Positions 7,375-14,470 of a stretch of 35,040 bases of DNA are shown here, one piece after another. The notes under the pieces are model-generated. The model saw nothing but the letters and a program-made list of their open reading frames with translations. It searched no databases and was not told the origin of the DNA. The translations under genes and the position numbers were made by a program. Source of the DNA: Eubacterium sp. (GTDB lineage: Bacteria > Bacillota > Clostridia > Oscillospirales > Acutalibacteraceae). Position 1 is the first letter of the stretch, and every line of letters begins with the position of its first letter. The DNA is taken from NCBI GenBank assembly GCA_017458975.1, contig JAFSZK010000091.1, positions 1-35,040 of the forward strand, written 5' to 3'.

Positions 7375-7407
7375 AAAAAACGGCTGAGTTTTACTCAGCC
7401 GCTTTTT
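7375..7407. terminator. bidirectional intrinsic terminator
   Basis: CGGCTGAGT (7381-7389) pairs with ACTCAGCCG (7393-7401) around a TTT loop, with AAAAAA before and TTTTT after. It lies between converging genes (Fn3 protein on plus, GH32 on minus) and can stop both. Confidence 0.9.
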
Positions 7408-7446
7408 AATGTGGTTTTTTAATATAAATAATTTCAGCTTGCCGAT

Positions 7447-8514
7447 TTACAGCAAGGCAGTGAAAATTTCCTCTCCGCCGTTTACGAATACCTCTAAAAA
7501 CTCTTCGTCACGTAAGCATTTCAGATTGTTGATTTCTCCTTTATATACAACCTCCTCGCGCCCCTTGCGCTTAATGCAAAAGCCGTCCGGGGTTCGCTTA
7601 ATTGCAGGGTCGCTTTCCGAAAGAAGCTGTTTAACCTCGAAAAGGGGATACGCACGAAGCTTTTTGTTTTCATATGTAATCTCACACGGAAGGGACATAC
7701 ATCCGATATCTCGCTGTTTGTAACCGACATAATCCCAACCCGGAACCCACGAAATAAGAATTGCTCTGCCCTTATTGTCACTGAAAATCTGACCGGCATA
7801 CCTGTCGGGACCTCGGTCAAGCGTGCTTTCGTTTTCCGAAATAAAGCGTCCGTTTTTAAAGGAGCCTACGGCAAGAGAAAAGCAGTGAGAGTCCTCTTTG
7901 CATACCGACGCCGCAAGCAGGTAGTTATCCGAAAGCTTAACAAAAGAGGGGCATTCGGCAAATTTTGCATTTTGCCACTCGCGCATAATTCCGTTATATT
8001 TCCAGTGCAGCAAATCCTCGCTTTCATAAAGCAATAAAACAGCCGTATTTTTCTCCCGATTGCCGGAAGCCATAACACACCAATATTTGCCCTGTGCAAA
8101 GCATACCGCAGGGTCCCTGAAATCGGGCGAACCGTCGGGAGGAAATGAAGCAATTACCGGGTTGCCTTCATACTTTTCAAAGTTGATTCCGTCAGACGAA
8201 CAGGCTACTGCGACAGCTTGCTTTCCGTCGCGAACGCATGCATAGAAAAGGTAAAGCATATCGTCCTTGACAATAGCGGTTCCCGACCAGCAGCCGTCCC
8301 GGTCGTAATCCTTGTCGGGGAATAGTGCAACGGGCAATTCCTCAAAGTGTATAAAATCCTTTGTTCTTGCGTGTCCCCAATGCATACTTTCGTGCCAAGG
8401 CGTTTCAAAATTAGGGGAATGCTGATAAAAAATATGATAATAACCGCGAAACTGAACAAGACCGTTCGGGTCGTTTATCCAACCCTTTTCGGGTCTGAAA
8501 TGATAAGCTGTCAT
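7447..8514 (-). CDS. glycoside hydrolase family 32 enzyme (beta-fructosidase / sucrose-6-phosphate hydrolase type)
   Basis: Hydrolyses terminal beta-fructose bonds, e.g. sucrose, sucrose-6-phosphate or short fructans. The five-bladed propeller is complete. WINDPNG carries the nucleophile D15, FRDP (132-135) the transition-state-stabilising Asp, and AECPSF (186-191) the acid/base E187. At 355 residues it is much shorter than usual (around 480); the C-terminal beta-sandwich is reduced to about 60 residues but still ends with EVFVNGGE. No signal peptide, so cytoplasmic. Start ATG 8514 is chosen over the upstream ATG 8553 because AGGAGG lies at 8525-8520, between them. No sugar transporter or regulator gene is adjacent. 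Substrate cannot be told from sequence. Confidence 0.92.
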   Translation of the reverse strand: MTAYHFRPEKGWINDPNGLVQFRGYYHIFYQHSPNFETPWHESMHWGHARTKDFIHFEELPVALFPDKDYDRDGCWSGTAIVKDDMLYLFYACVRDGKQAVAVACSSDGINFEKYEGNPVIASFPPDGSPDFRDPAVCFAQGKYWCVMASGNREKNTAVLLLYESEDLLHWKYNGIMREWQNAKFAECPSFVKLSDNYLLAASVCKEDSHCFSLAVGSFKNGRFISENESTLDRGPDRYAGQIFSDNKGRAILISWVPGWDYVGYKQRDIGCMSLPCEITYENKKLRAYPLFEVKQLLSESDPAIKRTPDGFCIKRKGREEVVYKGEINNLKCLRDEEFLEVFVNGGEEIFTALL

Positions 8515-8545
8515 CGCTTCCTCCTGAGCAAACAGAATTTGCACT

Positions 8546-8569
8546 GCGGACAATTAATATGCTGTCCGC
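8546..8569. repeat. inverted repeat in the GH32 leader
   Basis: GCGGACA (8546-8552) and TGTCCGC (8563-8569) form a perfect 7-bp inverted repeat with an AT-rich 10-base centre, between the GH32 promoter and its RBS. It could be a repressor operator or an mRNA hairpin. Confidence 0.5.
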
Positions 8570-8577
8570 GTCAATAT

Positions 8578-8606
8578 ATTATATCATATCATTTCCGTAA
8601 TAGCAA
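8578..8606 (-). promoter_or_regulatory. putative GH32 promoter
   Basis: On the minus strand TTGCTA (8606-8601) and TATAAT (8583-8578) are 17 bp apart, upstream of the inverted repeat and the GH32 start. The -35 matches four of six consensus bases. Confidence 0.5.
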
Positions 8607-8640
8607 TTGGGCATATAACCGTATTAACGAAATATAAATC

Positions 8641-8668
8641 GGGATACCTTCTTCTCGTAAGGTATCCC
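8641..8668 (-). terminator. intrinsic terminator after the DUF378 gene
   Basis: GGGATACCTT (8641-8650) and AAGGTATCCC (8659-8668) make a perfect 10-bp stem, followed on the minus strand by a T-rich stretch. It sits directly downstream of the small membrane protein gene. Confidence 0.75.
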
Positions 8669-8679
8669 GCAAGACTGCT

Positions 8680-8886
8680 TTAGTCGTTGAGCTCTCTCGG
8701 TCTGAATAAAAGGCTGATGCACCATACAGCCGAAAGACCTACGAGCGTATAGATGATTCGCGCAAGTACAGCGTCCTGACCGCCGAATATCCAAGCCACT
8801 AAATCAAATTTAAAAAGACCTATGAGCCCCCAGTTTATGCCGCCGATTATGTTTAAAATCAGGCACACACGGTTAATAATTTTCAT
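8680..8886 (-). CDS. small DUF378-family membrane protein
   Basis: 68 residues with two hydrophobic helices: CLILNIIGGINWGLIGLF (about 8-25), containing the GGINWGL motif that marks the DUF378 family, and IIYTLVGLSAVWCISLLF (about 44-61). The C-terminus is short and charged. The family is widespread in bacteria and has no known function. The RBS AAAAGGAGTG is strong, but it forms the 3' arm of a hairpin (8894-8928). It is the gene downstream of manA on the same strand, 53 bases away, and is followed by its own terminator, so it may be regulated separately. Confidence 0.85.
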   Translation of the reverse strand: MKIINRVCLILNIIGGINWGLIGLFKFDLVAWIFGGQDAVLARIIYTLVGLSAVWCISLLFRPRELND

Positions 8887-8893
8887 AAAAAAT

Positions 8894-8928
8894 CACTCCT
8901 TTTTAACTATTGTGAGCTAAAAGGAGTG
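8894..8928 (-). terminator. manA terminator that also holds the DUF378 ribosome binding site
   Basis: CACTCCTTTT (8894-8903) and AAAAGGAGTG (8919-8928) are a perfect 10-bp inverted repeat. Read on the minus strand it follows the manA stop by 11 bases and is followed by ATTTTTT, so it has the form of an intrinsic terminator. The 3' arm contains the AAAGGAG used by the DUF378 gene, so folding would also block translation of that gene. Confidence 0.7.
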
Positions 8929-8939
8929 GTTTTATTCAT

Positions 8940-9893
8940 TTATATTTTTGTAAGTAAAAATTCAATATTTCCGCTTATTTCATATTCGCCTAAGGAAGCG
9001 GGAACGAAGAACGAATCGCCTTTTTTTGCGTTTTTGTTTTCAATTTTTCCCTTTCCGTCAATAACAAGAATATGGTTAAAGCTTTTGTCGTCGGCAAATA
9101 GCTTTACGCTTTTGTCAACTGCGTATCTGTCAACCGTAAAAAGAGGGCACTGGCTTAGCTTTTGTGAAATATATCCGTCGTTTTTGATTTCCTCGCCGAG
9201 CGGCTTAATGTCATATTTCGGCGGCTCACAAACGGATACGTCGACCGCTTTGTCTATATGAAGCTCCCTCGGCTTGCCGTCGTTTCCGAGTCTGCCGTAG
9301 TCGTAAACGCGGTAGGTGCAATTTGAATTTTGCTGAATTTCGGCAATGAGCGCGCCCTTTCCGATTGCGTGAACCGTGCCCGCTTCTATGAAGAACAGGT
9401 CGCCCTTTTTAACCTTAACTCGGTTAAGCTTATCAAGGAGGGTGTTATTCTCAATTGCTTCTCGGAATTCCTCGCTGCTGATTTTTTCTTTAAAGCCGTA
9501 AATAAGCTCCGCGCCGTCTGTTGAATCAAGAACGTACCACATCTCGGTTTTTCCGTATTCGTTTTCGACCCTTCTTGCGTATTCGTCGTCGGGATGAACC
9601 TGAATTGAAAGATTGTCGTAGGCGTCAATAAGCTTGATTAAAACGGGAAAGTAGGGGAACCTTTCGGCGTTTTTACCCGCAAGCTTTGCAAAGCCCACTT
9701 TACTGATAACCTCGTCAAGCTTCATCTTATCAAATTCGCCGCCGCTTACGGTATTCATACCGTCCTTGTGACACGCAAGCATCCAGCCCTCGGCAGTTTT
9801 TTTAAGACCCGTATTAAATCCGAAATCGCTTACAAGCCTGTTTCCTCCCCATATATAGTCCTTAAATACGGGATTAAGCTTTAATATCTCCAT
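8940..9893 (-). CDS. manA: mannose-6-phosphate isomerase, class I
   Basis: Interconverts mannose-6-phosphate and fructose-6-phosphate using one zinc ion in a cupin barrel. Expected zinc ligands are visible: Q98 and H100 in SIQVHPDD, E117 in GKTEMWYV and H175 in GTVHAIG. About 317 residues, the normal size for the short bacterial form. An in-frame GTG at 9902 extends the frame by three codons, but ATG 9893 is preferred because AGGTGA (9904-9899) precedes it at normal spacing. It feeds mannose into glycolysis, or supplies mannose-6-phosphate for GDP-mannose. A good promoter lies at 9924-9952 and a terminator at 8894-8928, so it may be transcribed alone. Confidence 0.95.
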   Translation of the reverse strand: MEILKLNPVFKDYIWGGNRLVSDFGFNTGLKKTAEGWMLACHKDGMNTVSGGEFDKMKLDEVISKVGFAKLAGKNAERFPYFPVLIKLIDAYDNLSIQVHPDDEYARRVENEYGKTEMWYVLDSTDGAELIYGFKEKISSEEFREAIENNTLLDKLNRVKVKKGDLFFIEAGTVHAIGKGALIAEIQQNSNCTYRVYDYGRLGNDGKPRELHIDKAVDVSVCEPPKYDIKPLGEEIKNDGYISQKLSQCPLFTVDRYAVDKSVKLFADDKSFNHILVIDGKGKIENKNAKKGDSFFVPASLGEYEISGNIEFLLTKI

Positions 9894-9923
9894 AAATTTC
9901 ACCTTTTATTTGTTGATATTGCT

Positions 9924-9952
9924 ATAATAACAAATTTTATCTTCCCTTTCAA
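9924..9952 (-). promoter_or_regulatory. manA promoter
   Basis: On the minus strand TTGAAA (9952-9947) and TATTAT (9929-9924) are 17 bp apart and lie about 30 bases upstream of manA. Confidence 0.7.
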
Positions 9953-9999
9953 GTCGATTTGTAGTAAAATATATTGACTAAAATTTATTGAGGATTGAT

Positions 10000-11892
10000 A
10001 TGGCTGTTTTAGACGTCCAAAACTTAACACTCGCCTTTGGCGAAAATACGCTCTTCAAGGGCGTTTCTTTTGATGTCAAGGAGAAGGAAAAGGTTGGACT
10101 TATAGGTTGTAACGGCGCGGGAAAAACTTCGCTTTTAAAGATAATCAAGGGCGACTATGAGCCCGACGAGGGCGCCTGCTTTGTATCTAAAAACGCAAAG
10201 CTCGGCTATATGGAACAGCATACCTGCTCCGAAAACCGAAGCGTATGGGAGGAGCTTGTTTCCGTCTTTGAAGAGCTTATAAGGATTGAAAAGGAAATTG
10301 AAGAGCTAAGTGTAAAGCTTGAAAAAGGCAGCCCCTCTCAAAATGAAAACATCGAGCGTCTTGACTATCTTACCAACCGCTTTAATCTTGACGGCGGACT
10401 TACCTATAAAAGTATGACAAGAAGCGCGCTTATCGGTCTCGGCTTTTCGGAGAGCGATTTTGATATGCCTACCTCAAAGCTGTCGGGCGGTCAGCGCTCA
10501 AAGCTGATTCTTGCAAAGCTCCTGCTTTCAAGGGCAGATTTTCTGCTCCTCGACGAGCCCACCAACCACCTTGACATAAAAGCCGTTGAGTGGCTTGAGA
10601 GCTTTCTTTCGGACTTTTCGGGCGCTTGCCTTATTATTAGCCATGACAGATATTTTCTTGATAAGCTGACTGATAAAACCGTTGAAATTGAAAACGGAAA
10701 ATGCCGCTCATATCGCGGAAATTACTCAACCTTTTTAAAGAAGAAACAAGCCGAGCAAAAGGCGATTGAGGAAAAGTACGAAAACGATATGAAGGAAATT
10801 GAGCGCCTTGAGGGAATTATTGCCCAACAGCGCCAGTGGAACAGGGAAAAAAATATCAAAACCGCCGAAAGCAAGGAAAAGGCGGTTGAAAGAATCAAGG
10901 CTGGGCTTGTTATACCCGACAGCAAGCTTGAAAAAATCCGTTTTGATTTTACGCCGAAGGCTGTCAGCGGCGAAGAGGTGCTGACGGTAAACTCCCTTAA
11001 AAAATCCTTTGATAAAAAAGAGGTCTTTGATTCCGTATCGTTTAATATTAATCGCGGTGAAAGAGTATTCCTTCTCGGCGATAACGGCTGCGGAAAAACG
11101 ACTCTGTTAAAAATTCTTATGAAGGATTATCTTCCCGACGGCGGATATTTTAAATTCGGAACTAATGTATTTACGGGCTATTTTGACCAGGTTCAGGCAA
11201 AGCTTGACCTTAATAAAACCGTTATTGAAGAGATTTGGTCGTCCTTCCCGTCAATGACTGAAACCATGGTGCGCTCGTCGCTTGCAGCGTTTCTTTTTAA
11301 AGGCGACGAGGTGTTTAAAAACCTCAGCGAATGCTCGGGCGGAGAAAGAGCGAGGGTTGCTCTTTTAAAGCTTATGCTCGGAAGATTTAATTTCCTGCTT
11401 CTTGACGAGCCTACTAACCACCTTGATTCTTTTTCAAGGGAAGAGCTTGAAAAAACTCTGCTTTCATACAGCGGAACAATGCTTATCGTATCCCATGACC
11501 GATATTTTATTAATAAGCTTTCAAGCCGTATTCTTGAGCTCACGCCGAAGGGCGTTAATAAATATCTCGGCTCTTACGACGAGTATATTGAAAAGAAAAA
11601 CAGTCTTACCGAAAAGTCGGCTAAAACCGAGGCTAAGCCTGAAAAGGTTAACGAATATAAGCTTAAAAAGGAGCTCAATTCAAAAATAAGAAAGGCTAAA
11701 ACAAGGCTGACAAAGTGTGAAAATGAAATTGAGGAAACCGAAAACGAAATAACGCAGATTGAAGAAAAACTCTCCTACGTTGAATACGAGGAGCTGATGA
11801 AGCTTACCTCGCTTCTTGATGAAAAGACAAAAAGCCGCGACGCGCTTTATGCGGAGTGGGAGGAGCTTTCTCAGTTTATTGACAATAATTAA
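10000..11892 (+). CDS. ABC-F family ATPase (Uup/YdiF type)
   Basis: 630 residues with two ABC cassettes and no membrane segments. Cassette 1 has Walker A GCNGAGKT (36-43), signature LSGGQ (about 162) and DEPTNHLD (about 186). Cassette 2 has GDNGCGKT (about 361), CSGGERAR (about 445) and DEPTNHLD (about 469). A charged linker helix separates them (about 240-290), and a lysine/glutamate-rich coiled coil forms the last 80 residues. ABC-F proteins act on the ribosome, relieving stalled translation or giving antibiotic resistance. The C-terminal coiled coil points to the Uup/YdiF housekeeping side rather than a resistance factor. Start ATG 10000 with TGAGG at 9989-9993; an in-frame TTG at 9988 is rejected. 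The tail of the gene overlaps the promoter of the next gene. Confidence 0.92.
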   Translation: MAVLDVQNLTLAFGENTLFKGVSFDVKEKEKVGLIGCNGAGKTSLLKIIKGDYEPDEGACFVSKNAKLGYMEQHTCSENRSVWEELVSVFEELIRIEKEIEELSVKLEKGSPSQNENIERLDYLTNRFNLDGGLTYKSMTRSALIGLGFSESDFDMPTSKLSGGQRSKLILAKLLLSRADFLLLDEPTNHLDIKAVEWLESFLSDFSGACLIISHDRYFLDKLTDKTVEIENGKCRSYRGNYSTFLKKKQAEQKAIEEKYENDMKEIERLEGIIAQQRQWNREKNIKTAESKEKAVERIKAGLVIPDSKLEKIRFDFTPKAVSGEEVLTVNSLKKSFDKKEVFDSVSFNINRGERVFLLGDNGCGKTTLLKILMKDYLPDGGYFKFGTNVFTGYFDQVQAKLDLNKTVIEEIWSSFPSMTETMVRSSLAAFLFKGDEVFKNLSECSGGERARVALLKLMLGRFNFLLLDEPTNHLDSFSREELEKTLLSYSGTMLIVSHDRYFINKLSSRILELTPKGVNKYLGSYDEYIEKKNSLTEKSAKTEAKPEKVNEYKLKKELNSKIRKAKTRLTKCENEIEETENEITQIEEKLSYVEYEELMKLTSLLDEKTKSRDALYAEWEELSQFIDNN

Positions 11893-11907
11893 TTAATAAT
11901 ATATAAT
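11879..11907 (+). promoter_or_regulatory. perfect consensus sigma-A promoter of the BaiN-like gene
   Basis: TTGACA (11879-11884), 17 bp, TATAAT (11902-11907): an exact consensus promoter, with its -35 inside the last codons of the ABC-F gene. The predicted transcription start (about 11914) is within two bases of the ATG at 11916. Confidence 0.85.
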
Positions 11908-11915
11908 AGCGAGCT

Positions 11916-13142
11916 ATGAGTAAGAAAGTTGTAATTATAGGCGGCGGAGCAGCGGGACTTATCGCGGGTGCCGAAAGCGCAAAGCGCGGTAACGATACGG
12001 TAATTCTTGAAAAAATGCCCCGTCCCGCAAGAAAAATGATGATAACGGGAAAGGGCAGGTGCAATGTAACAAACGCCTGCTTTGATATTGAGTCGCTTAT
12101 TGAAAATGTGCCGACAAATCCGCATTTTCTCTATTCGGCGTTTTCGTCGTTTATGCCCTATGATACAATTGCACTTTTAGAGGAGCTCGGTGTTAAAACC
12201 AAAACCGAAAGGGGAAACCGCGTTTTTCCCGAAAGCGATAAAGCCGTTGACGTGGTTGACGCATTTGTAAAGTATGCAACCGAGTCAGGCGCAAGAATTA
12301 TTCAGGGAACGGCAAAGGCGTTTGATTTAAAAAACGGTAAAATTACAGCCGTAATCCTTGAGGATAAAACAAGAATAGATTGCGACGCCGTTGCAATTTG
12401 TACGGGCGGGAAAAGCTATCCGCTTACCGGCTCTACGGGCGACGGATATACTCTTGCAAAAAGCGTCGGTCACACGGTAAGCGAGCTTGAACCCTCCCTT
12501 GTACCGCTTGAAATAAGCAACAACTTTATTCCAAAGCTTCAGGGACTTTCGCTGAAGAATATTTCAATTAAGCTTTTTAAGGGAGAAAAGGAAATATATT
12601 CCGACTTCGGCGAAATGCTTTTTACCCACTACGGAGTCAGCGGTCCGGTTATTCTGTCAGCGTCCTCCCATATGAAAAAACCAAAGGAAAATAAATACAC
12701 GATAGTACTCGATTTAAAACCCGCGCTTGATGAAAACACGCTTGATTTAAGACTTCAGCGTGAGTTTAGTGAAAATAAAAATAAAGATTTTATCAATTCT
12801 TTATCAAAACTCTTGCCAAATAAGATAATTCCTGTTATAGTACGACTGTCAAAAATTGAACCGTCTGAAAAATGCAACAGTATAACAAGGGAAGAAAGAC
12901 GCTCATTTGTGAATCTTCTTAAGAATATTACGCTTGATGTAAGCGATTTCCGTCCGATTGAAGAGGCGGTTATTACCTCGGGCGGAGTGAATACAAAGGA
13001 GCTTAATCCGAAAACAATGGCTTCAAAGCTTGTACCTAATCTGTACTTTGCAGGCGAGGTAATCGACGTTGACGCATATACCGGCGGCTTCAATTTGCAA
13101 ATAGCATTTTCAACAGGTTATTTGTGCGGAAATAATATATAG
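11916..13142 (+). CDS. BaiN/YhiN (HI0933)-family FAD-dependent oxidoreductase
   Basis: 408 residues. The dinucleotide-binding motif VVIIGGGAAGLIAG begins at residue 5, followed by the family-typical ARKMMITGKGRCNVTNA (about 38-54). Near the end come VITSGGVNTKELNP, then NLYFAGEVIDVDAYTGGFNLQIAFSTG, the second FAD-contacting region. Physiological substrate unknown; BaiN in bile-acid-converting clostridia was proposed to reduce bile acid intermediates, but most homologues are uncharacterised. The start is fixed: an in-frame TAG lies at 11907-11909 and the Rossmann motif starts immediately. No Shine-Dalgarno sequence precedes it, so the mRNA may be leaderless. cmk follows after 12 bases. Confidence 0.9.
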   Translation: MSKKVVIIGGGAAGLIAGAESAKRGNDTVILEKMPRPARKMMITGKGRCNVTNACFDIESLIENVPTNPHFLYSAFSSFMPYDTIALLEELGVKTKTERGNRVFPESDKAVDVVDAFVKYATESGARIIQGTAKAFDLKNGKITAVILEDKTRIDCDAVAICTGGKSYPLTGSTGDGYTLAKSVGHTVSELEPSLVPLEISNNFIPKLQGLSLKNISIKLFKGEKEIYSDFGEMLFTHYGVSGPVILSASSHMKKPKENKYTIVLDLKPALDENTLDLRLQREFSENKNKDFINSLSKLLPNKIIPVIVRLSKIEPSEKCNSITREERRSFVNLLKNITLDVSDFRPIEEAVITSGGVNTKELNPKTMASKLVPNLYFAGEVIDVDAYTGGFNLQIAFSTGYLCGNNI

Positions 13143-13154
13143 AGGAGAAAAAGT

Positions 13155-13814
13155 ATGATTAATGTAGCAATTGACGGACCTGCAGGCGCAGGAAAAAGCA
13201 CCGTGGCAAAGGCTGCCGCAAAAGAGCTTTCATATATCTATGTTGATACGGGCGCTCTTTACAGAACAATTGCGCTGAACGCTGTAAGAAACGGCGTTGC
13301 CGACGATGAGCAGGGTATTATTGATATGCTTTCATCAACCGAGGTTGAGCTCGGTTACGAAAATGGAGTACAGAAGGTTTACCTCAACGGCGAAGAGGTT
13401 TCGGCTTTTATACGTACCCCCGAAATCTCAATGGGCGCAAGCAAGGTATCCGCAATTCCCAAGGTACGCGAATTTCTTTTAGAGCTCCAGAGGGAAATCG
13501 CAAGAAAGAATAACGTAATTATGGACGGACGCGATATTGCAACCGTAGTTCTTCCCGACGCCGACGTTAAAATCTTCCTTTTCGCTTCCCCCGAATGCAG
13601 AGCCAAAAGAAGATATGACGAGCTTATTGAAAAGGGCGAAAGCGTTATGTATGAGGATGTTCTTGCGGACGTTAATCAGCGCGATTATCAGGACTCCCAC
13701 AGAGAGATTGCTCCCCTTAAGCCGAGCGAGGATTCAATTATGCTTGATACCTCCGAGCTCAGCCTTGAGGAGTCAATTCAGGCAGTAGTTAATTGCGTTA
13801 AGGAGAATATTTAA
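13155..13814 (+). CDS. cmk: cytidylate kinase
   Basis: Phosphorylates CMP and dCMP to the diphosphates with ATP. 219 residues, standard length. P-loop GPAGAGKS (8-15), YVDTGALYRTIAL (CMP-binding start), then MDGRDIATVVLPDADVKIFL and the lid region RAKRRYDEL. RBS GAGGAG at 13142-13147. It overlaps plsC by one base (TAATG at 13812-13816), and the order cmk-plsC-ispH-rpsA is a conserved cluster in Clostridia. Confidence 0.97.
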   Translation: MINVAIDGPAGAGKSTVAKAAAKELSYIYVDTGALYRTIALNAVRNGVADDEQGIIDMLSSTEVELGYENGVQKVYLNGEEVSAFIRTPEISMGASKVSAIPKVREFLLELQREIARKNNVIMDGRDIATVVLPDADVKIFLFASPECRAKRRYDELIEKGESVMYEDVLADVNQRDYQDSHREIAPLKPSEDSIMLDTSELSLEESIQAVVNCVKENI

Positions 13815-14470
13815 TGAAGGAATTTGATTATTCAACAGTACCCGAGTATAAGTTTTACAGATTTGCCGTTAAGGTTTTCGGACCGCTTTTCAGAAAGCTG
13901 TATCATATTAACTATAAGGGTACTGAAAATATACCCACCGATACAAAGAAATACATAGTTGCCATAAATCATACCTGTGCGCTTGACCCCGTTTTTGTTG
14001 CGCTTTGTAAGAGCATTCCGAGACTTCACTTTATGGCAAAGGTCGAGCTTTTTAAAAACCCGATTGTTGCCTGGGTTATTACCCATTTATACGGCTTTCC
14101 CGTTAAAAGAGGAAAGGGCGATACCTCGGCAATCGACTATGCCGAGCTGATTTTAAACGAGGGTCACGTTTTTGCAATCTGTCCCGAAGGAAAAAGAATC
14201 AAGGATAAAAACGGTATTCCCCAGGAGGCTAAAAGCGGAGTGGCAATTATCGCAAAAAAGGCTGACGCGCTTGTGCTTCCCGTTGCAATTTGCTGTAAAA
14301 ATAAGATTACAAGAGGCGAACACGTTACCGTTCATTTTTGTAAGCCCCTTACTCTTGAAGAGCTCGGACTTAATAAGGACGAGGTTTCAAGAGAGGAATA
14401 TAAGGCGGCTGCAAATACCGTAATGAAAAGAATAAGCTTAATGAGAGAAAGTGAACTTAATGACAATTAA
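13814..14470 (+). CDS. plsC: 1-acyl-sn-glycerol-3-phosphate acyltransferase
   Basis: Adds the second acyl chain to lysophosphatidic acid in phospholipid synthesis at the membrane. 218 residues. The acyltransferase motif HX4D is INHTCALDP (H53, D58). Motif III is CPEGKR (E125) rather than the usual FPEGTR, a common clostridial variant, and LPVAI (motif IV) follows. Hydrophobic stretches (AWVITHLYGF) fit monotopic membrane association. It overlaps cmk by one base and the ispH-rpsA gene by 11 bases, so translation of the three genes is coupled. Confidence 0.93.
   Translation: MKEFDYSTVPEYKFYRFAVKVFGPLFRKLYHINYKGTENIPTDTKKYIVAINHTCALDPVFVALCKSIPRLHFMAKVELFKNPIVAWVITHLYGFPVKRGKGDTSAIDYAELILNEGHVFAICPEGKRIKDKNGIPQEAKSGVAIIAKKADALVLPVAICCKNKITRGEHVTVHFCKPLTLEELGLNKDEVSREEYKAAANTVMKRISLMRESELNDN

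Noticed and set aside
8347..8637. 96-codon plus-strand frame running past the GH32 start
   Set aside because: Mostly antisense to GH32, with no RBS; the rest is promoter region.
9961..9999. Promoter for the ABC-F gene
   Set aside because: Several AT-rich hexamers exist (TTGTAG, TAAAAT, TATATT), but no pair with good spacing could be chosen.
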